Positions 40,508-49,122 of a DNA stretch of 64,000 nt are shown in pieces. How positions within the stretch are numbered: position 1 is the stretch's first letter; the number at the start of each line of letters is the position of its first letter. The position numbers and the translations under genes are program-made. Origin of the DNA: an uncultured Pelagibacteraceae bacterium (GTDB taxonomy: Bacteria; Pseudomonadota; Alphaproteobacteria; Pelagibacterales; Pelagibacteraceae); the NCBI GenBank assembly GCA_902604785.1, contig CACLAC010000001.1:62001-126000 (forward strand), read 5' to 3'. Below the pieces are notes generated by a model. It searched no databases, had not been told where the DNA came from, and worked only from the letters and a program-made list of their open reading frames with translations.

Positions 40508-41898
40508 TATATATCTTTTTTATAACTTCTTATCATTTTCTTGATATTCGCAAAAGAAGTTCCTCCAAATGAATTTTTTGAGTTTATTGAATATTTTAGG
40601 TCAAAAACTTTAAAAACATCATTATTTAATTTTGGTTCAATTCTTTTTATTTCTTCTATTTTAAGCTCGTTAAGTTTTTTTTTATTTTTTTCTGCAAAAT
40701 TAATTATTTTTGCAGTTTGTAAATAGGCTTTTCTAAAAGGATAATTTAGTTCTCTAACCATATAGTCTGCAAGATCAGTAGCAGTAATATATCCGACGTT
40801 AGCGAGTTCCAACATTCTTTTTTTATTTACAGAAAAATTCTTTAAAATATCATTCAAAATAATTAAAGAATTTTTTAATTGATCAAAAGATTTAAATACT
40901 AAGTCTTTATCATCTTGAAGATCTTTAAAATAGGATAAAGGAAGACCTTTTAATATAGTTAACATTGAAAATAGATTACCAATCGCTCCACCTGTTTTAC
41001 CTCGTAAAAATTCTAATGGATCTGGGTTTTTTTTTTGAGGCATTATAGATGACCCGGTAACGACTTTATCATTTAAAGAAATTAAATTAAATGCATCTGA
41101 ATTCCATATTATAAATTCTTCTGCAATTCTTGAAATATGAATTGAACATGCTGAACAGGAATATAAAAAATCAATAACAAAATCCCTATCTGAAACTGTA
41201 TCAATAGAATTTTTTGTTGGCATATTAAACTTCAATTTTTTCGTTGTGTAAAATCTATCAATTTTAAATGAAGTACCAGTTAAAGCTGCCACACCAAGAG
41301 GATTTTCATTCAGATTATCAATATTGTTGATAAATTTTTTCTTGTCTCTATTAAACATTTCGACATAAGCTAATAGATAATGAGCAAATGAAACTGGTTG
41401 AGCATTTTTCAAATGTGTAAAGCCAGGCATTATTGTTTCAACATTTTTGTCTGCACTTTTTAAAATGTTTTTAATTGTAAGATTTAAGTTCCCAATTATT
41501 TCTTTAGTTGCTTTTTTTAACCAAATTTTAAAATCTGTAATAACCTGATCATTTCTAGATCTTGCTGTATGAATAAATCCAGCATCTTCACCAATTAATT
41601 CGAAAAGTCTATTTTCTATATTCATATGAATATCTTCTAGACTTTCATCATACATAAATTTTTTTTTTATAATTTCATTTTTTATTCTTTTTAGTCCCCA
41701 AACAATTTTATTTTTTATTTTAAAATTAATTATTTTTTGTTTAAATAGCATTTCTACATGTACAATAGATCCTTCAATATCTTCATTAAATAATCTTTTA
41801 TCGACTGATAATGAGCTACCAACCTTTTTAAAAAGGTTTGTGGACTCTTTTTTTATTCTTGTATTCCAAATTGGTTTATTGTTTTTATTTTTACTCAT
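40507..41898 (-). CDS. argH: Argininosuccinate lyase
   Basis: The last step of arginine synthesis, releasing fumarate. 463 residues; the fumarase/lyase signature GSSIMPQKKNPDPLE is intact, and HTARSRNDQV and the TGTSFKIDR region are typical. It heads the argH-lptM-like-lysA-plsC run and is divergent from the TlpA-like gene with 23 bases between starts. Confidence 0.97.
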   Translation of the reverse strand: MSKNKNNKPIWNTRIKKESTNLFKKVGSSLSVDKRLFNEDIEGSIVHVEMLFKQKIINFKIKNKIVWGLKRIKNEIIKKKFMYDESLEDIHMNIENRLFELIGEDAGFIHTARSRNDQVITDFKIWLKKATKEIIGNLNLTIKNILKSADKNVETIMPGFTHLKNAQPVSFAHYLLAYVEMFNRDKKKFINNIDNLNENPLGVAALTGTSFKIDRFYTTKKLKFNMPTKNSIDTVSDRDFVIDFLYSCSACSIHISRIAEEFIIWNSDAFNLISLNDKVVTGSSIMPQKKNPDPLEFLRGKTGGAIGNLFSMLTILKGLPLSYFKDLQDDKDLVFKSFDQLKNSLIILNDILKNFSVNKKRMLELANVGYITATDLADYMVRELNYPFRKAYLQTAKIINFAEKNKKKLNELKIEEIKRIEPKLNNDVFKVFDLKYSINSKNSFGGTSFANIKKMIRSYKKDI

Positions 41899-41910
41899 GA
41901 TAATTAATTA

Positions 41911-41916
41911 TATAAT
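41911..41916 (+). promoter_or_regulatory. -10-like TATAAT directly before the TlpA-like gene
   Basis: A perfect TATAAT ends five bases before the ATG at 41922 in a 23-base divergent spacer. If used, the transcript begins at the start codon (leaderless). Confidence 0.4.
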
Positions 41917-41921
41917 TTAAA

Positions 41922-42452
41922 ATGAAATATAAAAAATTAAATTATTTAGCATTCTTTATTTACTTAATATCATCTAGCGGATCATATTCAATAGAACGAC
42001 CTGATATAAATAATCTATTAATTCATGCAGAGAAGAGAGCAATTGAAAAAATAGAATTTTTTAATTCAAAAAAAATGAGAGAAAGTTTAGAAAATTATAA
42101 GCAAAATTTAACAATAATTAACTTTTGGGCAACATGGTGTGAGCCTTGCAAAGAAGAAATGCCCCATCTAGATAAACTAGTATCAAAGAATAAATTTAAA
42201 GAAATAAAAGTTATTCCGATAAATATAGCAGACGAGAAATTAGAAAAATCTAAAGAATTTTTTGATAAATTAAATATAAAAAATTTAGAAATTTTTTATG
42301 GTTCAAGTCTTAATTTAGCAAAAGAATTCAAGCTTCGTGGTATCCCAACCACAATTTTTATTGATAAAGAAGGATATGAATTTGCAAGAGCTATTGGTTT
42401 TATAGATTTTGAAAATAAATCCTTTTTGGATTGGCTGTCTAATCAACTATGA
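41922..42452 (+). CDS. TlpA-like periplasmic thioredoxin
   Basis: A 176-residue thiol-disulfide protein. A signal or anchor sequence (about 1-24) precedes a thioredoxin fold with the active site WATWCEPCKEEMP and the cis-proline loop RGIPTTIFID. In alphaproteobacteria a TlpA-like gene commonly sits beside argH/lysA. Likely reduces periplasmic thiols, for example in cytochrome maturation (inference). Confidence 0.88.
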   Translation: MKYKKLNYLAFFIYLISSSGSYSIERPDINNLLIHAEKRAIEKIEFFNSKKMRESLENYKQNLTIINFWATWCEPCKEEMPHLDKLVSKNKFKEIKVIPINIADEKLEKSKEFFDKLNIKNLEIFYGSSLNLAKEFKLRGIPTTIFIDKEGYEFARAIGFIDFENKSFLDWLSNQL

Positions 42453-43105
42453 AATTTTGTCTCAATACAACAATAATAAAACCTGAAAATAATGAAAATA
42501 TAGAACACGCTATAATTTTACTTCATGGATATGGAGGGGATGGAAAAGATATAAGTATGTTAACTTTAAACTGGAAAAGATTTCTAAAAAATACAATTTT
42601 TTTATGCCCTGATGCTCACGAAATATGTAAGATTAATCCAAGTGGTTTTCAATGGTTTGATCTTAATACTGAAGATGAAAAATATGTTTTAAATGAATCT
42701 AAGAAGGCAGAATATAAATTAAATCAATATATAGAAGAAGTAAAATTAGAATATAAATTAAATAATTCTCAAATCTGTTTATCTGGTTTTAGCCAAGGAT
42801 GTATGATGTCAATAAATGTTGGCTTAACATCAAATGAAAGTTTTAATTGTATAATTGGTTTTTCAGGAAAAATAATTGATATGAATGATCTTGCCTCAAG
42901 AATAAAAACAAAAACAAATATATTAATGGTACATGGTGAAATGGATCAAATTGTTCCACCAAGCAGCTTATTAGATGCTAAAGATTTTTTTATTAGAAAT
43001 AAAATTAATGTAGAAACATTAATGATAAAAAATTGTGATCATCATATACCAATTGAAGCATCAAGTGCAGCATTAAAATTTATTAAAAAAAATTTAAATA
43101 GTTGA
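42449..43105 (+). CDS. Carboxylesterase/phospholipase of the alpha/beta hydrolase fold
   Basis: 218 residues resembling the YpfH/phospholipase-carboxylesterase family. HGYGGDGKDI carries the oxyanion region, the nucleophile serine is in GFSQG, the acid in HGEMDQIVP and the histidine in CDHHIP. It overlaps the TlpA-like gene by four bases. Natural substrate unknown. Confidence 0.88.
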   Translation: MKFCLNTTIIKPENNENIEHAIILLHGYGGDGKDISMLTLNWKRFLKNTIFLCPDAHEICKINPSGFQWFDLNTEDEKYVLNESKKAEYKLNQYIEEVKLEYKLNNSQICLSGFSQGCMMSINVGLTSNESFNCIIGFSGKIIDMNDLASRIKTKTNILMVHGEMDQIVPPSSLLDAKDFFIRNKINVETLMIKNCDHHIPIEASSAALKFIKKNLNS

Positions 43106-43112
43106 TAAAAAT

Positions 43113-43142
43113 TTAACATTAAACTTGTGTCCTTGATATAAT
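43113..43142 (+). promoter_or_regulatory. Sigma-70-like promoter before the HNH gene
   Basis: TTAACA (43113-43118) and TATAAT (43137-43142) are spaced by 18 bases in the 62-base spacer, giving a leader of about 18 bases to the ATG at 43168. Confidence 0.4.
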
Positions 43143-43167
43143 TTATTAGATATTGTAGAATTAATCT

Positions 43168-43737
43168 ATGATTGAAATGTCAGACCAAAATATTTCATTA
43201 GAAAAGTGTCCCGCACTAGTTTTAAATGCTGATTATAGACCTTTAAGTTATTATCCGTTATCATTATGGAGCTGGCAAGATTCAGTTAAGTCAGTATTTT
43301 TAGATAGAGTATCTATAGTAAATTATTATGATAGAACCATAAGAAGTCCTTCTTTTAGTATGAAACTTCCTAGTGTAATTGCACTTAAGTCATTTATAAG
43401 ACCCCAGTCTAATCCAAACTTTACTAGATTTAATGTTTTTTTAAGAGATAAATTTTGCTGCCAATACTGTAGTAGTAAAAATGAATTAACTTTTGACCAT
43501 CTATTACCAAGATCTAAGGGTGGAAAAACAGATTGGAAAAATGTTGTCACAGCTTGCTCATCTTGTAATGTTAAAAAAGGAGGAAGGCTATTAAAAAACT
43601 CAGGGATGACACTTAATCAATGGCCTTATCAACCATCTACAGAAGATTTACATAAAAATGGAAAAAATTTTCCCCCTAATTTTCTACATGAAAGTTGGAT
43701 AGATTATCTGTATTGGGATGTTGAGCTTGAAGCTTAG
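43168..43737 (+). CDS. HNH endonuclease family protein
   Basis: 189 residues. After an N-terminal region (CPALVLNADYRPLSYYPLS) common to a widespread chromosomal HNH family comes the HNH domain with two zinc-type cysteine pairs: FCCQYC, DHLLPRSKGGKTDWKNVV and CSSCN. The start may be ATG 43168 or the second ATG at 43177. This family is found alone, not with a methylase, so restriction is unlikely; its role is unknown. It abuts the convergent coq7 stop with no gap. Confidence 0.85.
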   Translation: MIEMSDQNISLEKCPALVLNADYRPLSYYPLSLWSWQDSVKSVFLDRVSIVNYYDRTIRSPSFSMKLPSVIALKSFIRPQSNPNFTRFNVFLRDKFCCQYCSSKNELTFDHLLPRSKGGKTDWKNVVTACSSCNVKKGGRLLKNSGMTLNQWPYQPSTEDLHKNGKNFPPNFLHESWIDYLYWDVELEA

Positions 43738-44271
43738 TTAGATTTTTTCAGATATTTTTATTGCTAATTTAGATCCAGTCTTAATTATTTTGTCGATTAA
43801 TACATAAAAACCCTCTTTAGTTGCACCTTCTTTGTATGCAATATCTTTATGATGTATTTCATCATTCCTAAATTTTATTATATTATTTTTCAAATTTTTT
43901 TCATCTGGCCCAATTTGATCTATTTGATTTTTATAGTGTCCATCTATTACTTCTTCAACAGACGCAGTACATAACATTGCTGCTTTTTTCCCCAAAATAG
44001 TTGAGCCAAAACCAAGCCCAAGACCTAGTAAATCCCATAAGGGCAGAAATTTAGTAGGTTTTATATTTCTTTTTTTAATTTCATCTTCAAAAAAATTACA
44101 ATGTTCTTCTTCATGTTCTTTCATATTTTTAATTGTTTTTTTTAAATCTTCATCATTAACCAATGTATTCAAAGCAAGTAGTTGACCTTCATAAATTTTA
44201 ATTGCGCCTCTTTCTCCAGCGTGATCTACTCTTATGAATTCTTCAAGTTTTTTTGGATTAGTTTTTTTCAT
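43738..44271 (-). CDS. coq7: Ubiquinone hydroxylase Coq7 (di-iron)
   Basis: Hydroxylates 3-demethoxyubiquinol in ubiquinone synthesis. 177 residues with two ferritin-like ExxH pairs: Glu20 in DHAGERGAIKIYEGQ, EHEEEHCNF (52-60), SVEEVIDGHY and DEIHHKDIA. Oxygen-dependent, consistent with an aerobic organism that also encodes UbiB and UbiE. It overlaps dsbB by 14 bases. Confidence 0.95.
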   Translation of the reverse strand: MKKTNPKKLEEFIRVDHAGERGAIKIYEGQLLALNTLVNDEDLKKTIKNMKEHEEEHCNFFEDEIKKRNIKPTKFLPLWDLLGLGLGFGSTILGKKAAMLCTASVEEVIDGHYKNQIDQIGPDEKNLKNNIIKFRNDEIHHKDIAYKEGATKEGFYVLIDKIIKTGSKLAIKISEKI

Positions 44272-44734
44272 AAACCAATATCCTTATAGAATAAACTACA
44301 ACAAATAAAGATAATAATAAATTTATACCAGCTAAAGACATACCTAAAAATTTAAAATTTACATCCTTGCAACTTGTTAAATTATTATTCAAAGATTTTA
44401 GTATTTCTGATTTATTCACAATATCTAAAGATTTAGTGGTACATCCAGAAAATTCTTTAAATATATTATTCTCAATTCCATAATGATAACCTGAAATGAA
44501 AAAACTTATTAAAAAAATTATAATAATTAAAATTAGTATTTTATCATTTTTAAAATAATTATAACCAATAAAACTAATAAAAATTGCAATTATATAAGGT
44601 ATTCTCTGGTACAAACATAACTTACATGCTTTATAACCCAAAACATATTCAACATATAATGCGAAAAATATTGCGAATAAAGAATAAAATAAAATAAATA
44701 GATAAAATTTTTTTTTATTTAGGAATATGTTCAT
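44258..44734 (-). CDS. dsbB: Disulfide bond formation protein B
   Basis: An inner-membrane protein that reoxidises DsbA with quinone. 158 residues, four hydrophobic segments; the first cysteine pair is Cys37 and Cys40 (ACKLCLYQRIPY) and a second periplasmic pair lies at about 97 and 121. The quinone link suits the adjacent coq7. It starts one base after the VTT-domain gene. Confidence 0.92.
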   Translation of the reverse strand: MNIFLNKKKFYLFILFYSLFAIFFALYVEYVLGYKACKLCLYQRIPYIIAIFISFIGYNYFKNDKILILIIIIFLISFFISGYHYGIENNIFKEFSGCTTKSLDIVNKSEILKSLNNNLTSCKDVNFKFLGMSLAGINLLLSLFVVVYSIRILVYEKN

Positions 44735-44735
44735 A

Positions 44736-45344
44736 TTAACTAATAAAATTTATCAAAAATTTATAAATTAAATATGCAAATAAGATGATTATTATAGATA
44801 AAATTATCGAAAATTTTAACAATTTTTTTTCAATGATTTTTTTCATAGTTGCACCAAAATTTCCAATAAGAAAAGCAATTAAAAAAAACCTCAAGCCTCT
44901 TGTTAGTAATGAGACTATTATAAAATAAAATATATTGAAATGAACAAAGCCACTTGTGATGGTTAAGAGTTTAAAAGGGATTGGTGAAAATCCAGCAATA
45001 GCTAATAAAGTCATCCATGCAATTGTTCCACCCTCAGAAGACATCTTATCTTTTAAAAATGAAGTATTGTCGACGCCATAAAGCTCAAATATTCTAACTC
45101 CTATTTCATTAAAAAAAACATATCCAATAAAATACCCCAAGCATGCTCCAAGCAAAGAACCAATTGTAGCAATTAATGCAATTTTAACCCATTCATTTTT
45201 TTTTGCTATTGTCATAGGAATTATTAAAACGTCAGGGGGTATTGGAAAAACAAAACTTTCAATAAAAGACATAATACCCAAAAAAATTTTTGAACTTTTA
45301 TGTCCTGCAAGATTTATAGTTTTTAAGTATAATTCTTTAAACAT
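44736..45344 (-). CDS. VTT-domain (DedA/YqaA-like) membrane protein
   Basis: 202 residues, about five hydrophobic segments. SFIESFVFPIPPDVLIIPM, GACLGYFIGY and GFSPIPFKLLTITSG are the hallmark segments of the YqaA subgroup of VTT/DedA proteins, some of which flip lipids. First gene of the leftward run with dsbB and coq7. Substrate not known. Confidence 0.85.
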   Translation of the reverse strand: MFKELYLKTINLAGHKSSKIFLGIMSFIESFVFPIPPDVLIIPMTIAKKNEWVKIALIATIGSLLGACLGYFIGYVFFNEIGVRIFELYGVDNTSFLKDKMSSEGGTIAWMTLLAIAGFSPIPFKLLTITSGFVHFNIFYFIIVSLLTRGLRFFLIAFLIGNFGATMKKIIEKKLLKFSIILSIIIILFAYLIYKFLINFIS

Positions 45345-45406
45345 ATTTTCTTTTATTATATTAAATGTTTTAATACTATAATTTTTATATGAAACTTAAA
45401 ATATTT

Positions 45407-45493
45407 GGGCGAATGGCGGAACTGGTAGACGCGTTGGACTCAAAATCCAATAGTAGCAATACTGTGAGAGTTCGACTCTCTCTTTGCCCACCA
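45407..45493 (+). tRNA. tRNA-Leu(CAA)
   Basis: The 87-base sequence folds into a cloverleaf with a long variable arm. The acceptor stem GGGCGAA pairs with TTTGCCC, followed by discriminator A and an encoded CCA. The anticodon stem TTGGA/TCCAA encloses the loop CTCAAAA, giving anticodon CAA, which reads UUG. The T arm contains GTTCGAC. Confidence 0.95.
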
Positions 45494-45501
45494 AATAAAT
45501 T

Positions 45502-47232
45502 ATGAATTTAGATAAATTAAATAGTCTAATTGAATTATTTTTTTATCAAGCAGATAAACAAGATAAAAAAAGTATTTTTTTGCAATGGTTAAATCCAAAT
45601 AATAAAAAAACTTATACATGGGGAGAAACACAACAAAATATATTTAAGTTGTCAAAAATTATAAAAGAAAACATAAAAGAAGGAGACAGATGTCTTTTGG
45701 TGTCTGAAAATAGACCAGAATGGTTTATTGCTGATTTAGCTATTATGTTATCAGGTGGAATTACTGTACCAGCATACACAACTTATACAGAAGAAGATTA
45801 TAAATATTTAATAGAAGACTGTGAACCTGCCTTAGTTATTGTCTCAAATAATGAAATGTTAAAGAAATTAAATAATACTATTAATGAAAAAAATTTTATT
45901 AAAAAAATTATTACATTAGATGAAGTAGATAAGGTAGTTGATAATTTAAATTTAAATAGTAAAGAAATATATTTAGACTTTGAAACAATTTTAAAAAATG
46001 ATTTATTAGAGAAAGATAAAATTCAAAATAACAATTTAAAAAGAACTTCACCCGCTTGTATAATATATACTTCGGGAACTGGTGGAAATCCAAAAGGGGT
46101 AATTTTAAGTCATGGCGGTATTTTAAATAATCTTGTAGGAGCATGTGAAATTATGAAACCATTATTTAATTCAAGACCAGTATTTTTAACTTGGCTTCCA
46201 CTTTCTCATTCATATGAACACTGTGTTCAATTTGCTCAGATAGCTGTGGGAGCAAAAGTTTTTTATGCTGAAAAAATAGAAAAACTTTTAGAAAATATAT
46301 CTGAAGCAAGACCGACAATTATGACAGCTGTTCCAAGATTTTATCAAAATCTTTATAACAAAATTAACATTAATTTAAAAAAACAAACAGGTTTTAAAGC
46401 TAAATTAATTGATGCAACTCTTCGATTGGGTAAGAAAAAATTACTAAATCAAAAAATGACATTTTCTGAAAAATTACTAAATTTAATAGTTGAGTTATTA
46501 GTTAGAAAAAAAATAAAAAAGCAGTTTGGTGGAAATTTAAAAGCTTTTGTTTCTGGTGGGGGTGCCCTAGACAAAGAAATAGGTGAATTTTTAAATTCTG
46601 TAGGACTGCCTACACTTCAAGGTTATGGTTTAACAGAAACATCACCAGTTGTTAGTTGCAACCCTATACATAAGATAAAGGTAGAAACTGTTGGTCCTCC
46701 TTTTAAGGGAAACCAAGTCAAAATTGCTGATGATGGAGAAATTTTGGTTAAGGGAGAAAATGTTATGCTTGGATATTGGAATAAAAAAGAGGAAACAGAA
46801 AATGTTATTAGAGATGGTTGGCTCCATACTGGAGATATAGGCAAAATAGACTCCGAAGATGGTTATTTAAAAATTACTGACAGAAAAAAAGATATTATTG
46901 TAAGTGCGGGAGGAGATAATATTTCACCAGCTAAAATTGAAAATATGATTACAAATGAGGCAGAAATTGATCAATGCATGGTTTATGGAGATAAGAAAAA
47001 TTATTTAGTTGCTTTAATAGTACCTAATAAAGATTTTTTAAAAGAAAAAGAAAAAATAAATAATGTAATTGAGAAAATAAATAAAAAATTAACTTTAGTA
47101 GAAAAAATAAAAAGAATTCAATTAATAGACGAAAATTTTTCTATAGAAAATGGTTTAATGACACCAACAATGAAAGTGAAAAGAAAAAAAGTTACAGAAA
47201 AATATAAAAATCAATTAGAAAAACTTTATTAA
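45502..47232 (+). CDS. Long-chain acyl-CoA synthetase-like AMP ligase
   Basis: Activates a carboxylic acid, probably a long-chain fatty acid, to its CoA thioester. 576 residues of the FAA1 subgroup: P-loop IIYTSGTGGNPKGV, LPLSHSYEHCVQF, GYGLTETSPVVSC and TGDIGKIDSEDGYLKITDRKKDIIVSAGGDNISP are in order. It begins eight bases after tRNA-Leu and may be read from the tRNA promoter. Substrate chain length is inferred. Confidence 0.88.
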   Translation: MNLDKLNSLIELFFYQADKQDKKSIFLQWLNPNNKKTYTWGETQQNIFKLSKIIKENIKEGDRCLLVSENRPEWFIADLAIMLSGGITVPAYTTYTEEDYKYLIEDCEPALVIVSNNEMLKKLNNTINEKNFIKKIITLDEVDKVVDNLNLNSKEIYLDFETILKNDLLEKDKIQNNNLKRTSPACIIYTSGTGGNPKGVILSHGGILNNLVGACEIMKPLFNSRPVFLTWLPLSHSYEHCVQFAQIAVGAKVFYAEKIEKLLENISEARPTIMTAVPRFYQNLYNKININLKKQTGFKAKLIDATLRLGKKKLLNQKMTFSEKLLNLIVELLVRKKIKKQFGGNLKAFVSGGGALDKEIGEFLNSVGLPTLQGYGLTETSPVVSCNPIHKIKVETVGPPFKGNQVKIADDGEILVKGENVMLGYWNKKEETENVIRDGWLHTGDIGKIDSEDGYLKITDRKKDIIVSAGGDNISPAKIENMITNEAEIDQCMVYGDKKNYLVALIVPNKDFLKEKEKINNVIEKINKKLTLVEKIKRIQLIDENFSIENGLMTPTMKVKRKKVTEKYKNQLEKLY

Positions 47233-47342
47233 TTTAATTTTTTAAAACAGTTTATTAATCGCAATTTACTTAACTTTTTTTTATTATTATTAAAATAAAA
47301 ATAAAAAAATTATTTTTAGATAAATCAAGAATAATTAAAGAT

Positions 47343-47371
47343 TTGACATAACTATTTAAAAAAAATAAAAA
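47343..47371 (+). promoter_or_regulatory. Promoter of the 26-residue basic peptide gene
   Basis: A consensus TTGACA (47343-47348), with an A/T-rich -10 candidate TAAAAA (47366-47371) 17 bases downstream. The -35 stands out in this AT-rich spacer. It would give a leader of about 45 bases containing a hairpin and a strong ribosome-binding site. Confidence 0.45.
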
Positions 47372-47381
47372 AAGATAACTA

Positions 47382-47402
47382 AACGAATCAAAAAGATTCG
47401 TT
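47382..47402 (+). promoter_or_regulatory. 5'-UTR hairpin before the basic peptide gene
   Basis: AACGAATC and GATTCGTT form a perfect 8-bp stem with a five-A loop. It ends 20 bases before the ATG, directly upstream of the Shine-Dalgarno AAGGGAGC (47410-47417). It may stabilise the mRNA or modulate initiation. Confidence 0.6.
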
Positions 47403-47422
47403 AATTAAAAAGGGAGCTAAAG

Positions 47423-47503
47423 ATGGCTAAAAGAAGAAAAAAAGCTGCTAAGAAAAGCAAAAAGAAAGCTAAGAAAAAAGCTAAGAAAAGAAGAAGAAGA
47501 TAA
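47423..47503 (+). CDS. 26-residue Lys/Arg/Ala-rich basic peptide
   Basis: A small gene with a strong ribosome-binding site. The product has 13 Lys, 6 Arg, 5 Ala, one Ser and the initial Met, begins MAKRRKKAAKKS and ends in four arginines. It resembles the tails of bacterial histone-H1-like proteins, but is only a tail. It has its own promoter candidate, a leader hairpin and a 13-bp terminator, so it is a complete, probably well-expressed unit. DNA or RNA binding is inferred from charge only. The alternative is that the transcript is a structured RNA whose ORF is incidental, which the Shine-Dalgarno argues against. Confidence 0.7.
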   Translation: MAKRRKKAAKKSKKKAKKKAKKRRRR

Positions 47504-47518
47504 GTTAATCTTTTAGAG

Positions 47519-47556
47519 AACGCTTCTCATGGCGCTTGCGTGGGAAGCGTTTTTTT
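47519..47556 (+). terminator. Strong intrinsic terminator after the basic peptide gene
   Basis: A 13-bp stem (AACGCTTCTCATG with CGTGGGAAGCGTT, two G-U pairs) around a seven-base loop, followed by TTTTT. It ends at the convergent carD stop codon. On the other strand a flanking A/T run is weaker, so it mainly serves the + strand. Confidence 0.9.
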
Positions 47557-48406
47557 ATTGTGCCGCTTCTGCCTCTGGAACGTCTAATTTTTGATTAGTA
47601 TTAGTTTCTTGTACTTTTTGTATCTGTTTTTCCAAATTTCTTTTTAATGCCTTATCAATTTTCTTTTGAGTATTTTCTAAACTAGAATTCATAACTATTT
47701 GAAATTCTGCTAGTAGCCGATCATATGCTTTTTCAAATAGCTGCCTCTCACTGTATGATTGATCTATCATTAAATCATCACCTTTATTAAGATCTCTGAC
47801 AACTTCAGCTAAATCATAAATTTTACCTGATGAAATTTTTGACTCATACTCTTGAGCCCTCCTACTCCACATAGATCTTTTTATTTTGGGTTTACTTTTT
47901 AAAATACTTATACATTTGTTAACTTGATTTATTGTAGCTAATGGTCTTAAATGTAATTGCTTATTTATTGGTACCATTCCATTAGCTTTATCTTTTTCAA
48001 ATCTTAAAACATAAGTTTCAACATTTATTCCACCAATACTAATTTTTTTTATTTCAGTAATTTGACCTACGCCGTGTTTTGGATAAACAACATAATCTTT
48101 TACTTTATATTCTTTTTTTTCAGAATCTTGTTTTTTAATTTTTTTTATTTCAGGTTTAAGTTCATTATTTTTTGATATTCTTAATAAATCATTTTTATTC
48201 TCTATTTTCTGTTTTTTAGGAGATTTCTTTATAGGTATTTTTTTAACTAAATCTTTTTTAATTAATTTTTTTGATTTTATTTTTTTTTCATTTTTAAAGA
48301 TCTTAACAAATTTAGAATTCTTTTTTCTTTTAGTTTTTTTTTTTGGAACTTTTGTTTTTTTTACTTCTTTTTTTTTATTCAAGATTTTCTTTAAAATATT
48401 TTTCAT
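47555..48406 (-). CDS. CarD-family transcription regulator with lysine-rich N-terminal extension
   Basis: 283 residues. The CarD RNA-polymerase-interaction domain begins at about 100 ([20 protein letters not shown]), and the helical DNA-binding part follows to about 260 ([38 protein letters not shown]). CarD proteins bind the RNAP beta subunit and stabilise open promoter complexes. The first 98 residues are an unusual low-complexity tail, mostly Lys with Pro, Ser and Ile, absent from typical 160-180-residue CarD. It may hold nucleic acid nonspecifically. The start overlaps fdxA by 32 bases; no internal ATG would remove the tail without losing the domain. Confidence 0.87.
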   Translation of the reverse strand: MKNILKKILNKKKEVKKTKVPKKKTKRKKNSKFVKIFKNEKKIKSKKLIKKDLVKKIPIKKSPKKQKIENKNDLLRISKNNELKPEIKKIKKQDSEKKEYKVKDYVVYPKHGVGQITEIKKISIGGINVETYVLRFEKDKANGMVPINKQLHLRPLATINQVNKCISILKSKPKIKRSMWSRRAQEYESKISSGKIYDLAEVVRDLNKGDDLMIDQSYSERQLFEKAYDRLLAEFQIVMNSSLENTQKKIDKALKRNLEKQIQKVQETNTNQKLDVPEAEAAQ

Positions 48407-48704
48407 ACTTATCTTTTACATCTTTAAATTTTTCATGATCCTCAGGTGGATCTTTTTTTTCACTTATGTTTGGCCAAATTTCAGAGTATTTTGTATTTAC
48501 CTCCAGCCATTTGTTGCTACCATCTTCTTGGTCTGAAACTATAGCATCAACCGGACATTCTGGCTCACAAACGCCACAATCTATACACTCATCCGGTTTA
48601 ATTACAAGCATATTTTTTCCTTCATAAAAACAATCAACAGGACAAACTTCCACACAATCAGTTAGCTTGCATTTTATACATTTATCATTAACTAGATATG
48701 TCAT
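48375..48704 (-). CDS. fdxA: FdxA-type 7Fe-8S ferredoxin
   Basis: A 109-residue electron carrier. Cysteines at 9, 12, 17, 21, 25, 40, 43, 46 and 50 match the [3Fe-4S][4Fe-4S] ferredoxin I pattern ([17 protein letters not shown], then [12 protein letters not shown]). The C-terminal tail binds the fold in relatives. fdxA-carD is a conserved alphaproteobacterial pair. It overlaps both neighbours: 17 bases with the TerB-like gene, 32 with carD. Confidence 0.95.
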   Translation of the reverse strand: MTYLVNDKCIKCKLTDCVEVCPVDCFYEGKNMLVIKPDECIDCGVCEPECPVDAIVSDQEDGSNKWLEVNTKYSEIWPNISEKKDPPEDHEKFKDVKDKYEKYFKENLE

Positions 48705-49122
48705 TATTCTTTTTAATAACTTTTTCTTTTATATCTCCTACTACTTTATTATCTAAATATAATAATCCTGACAATCTTCTCATTAGATTTGTCTCATACA
48801 TATCAGCATTTTTATCTGAATAAATAATATTCCACAGTGCCTCTATTATTAATTTTTTTTTGTCTTCACTAATATTTTTAACTTCTTTTGTAAAATCTAA
48901 AATTTGATTTGAATCTTTTACTTTTTTTTCCGATTCTTCCATAATTTCATCTATTTTTTTAGCTTCTGCTCCCATTTCTATTAAGGCTTTTTTAATTATT
49001 TGCTTTTCTTTTTCTGTAAATTTTTCGTCTATCTTTGCAGAATATATTAATAAAGATGCAACAGAAATTAAAGATAAATTATTATTTATTTCTAACTCTT
49101 CTTTTTTAAATAAATTAAACAT
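48688..49122 (-). CDS. TerB-like helical protein
   Basis: 144 residues, all-helical. [28 protein letters not shown] and [27 protein letters not shown] are the two repeated acidic-loop helical segments of the TerB/DjlA-N fold. Tellurite resistance itself is not implied. It is coupled to the helicase gene by a TAATG-type overlap and to fdxA by 17 bases. Function unknown. Confidence 0.8.
   Translation of the reverse strand: MFNLFKKEELEINNNLSLISVASLLIYSAKIDEKFTEKEKQIIKKALIEMGAEAKKIDEIMEESEKKVKDSNQILDFTKEVKNISEDKKKLIIEALWNIIYSDKNADMYETNLMRRLSGLLYLDNKVVGDIKEKVIKKNNDISS

Noticed and set aside
45407-45501. tRNA-Leu as an integration site with att repeats
   Set aside because: No direct repeat of the tRNA 3' end and no integrase were seen nearby.
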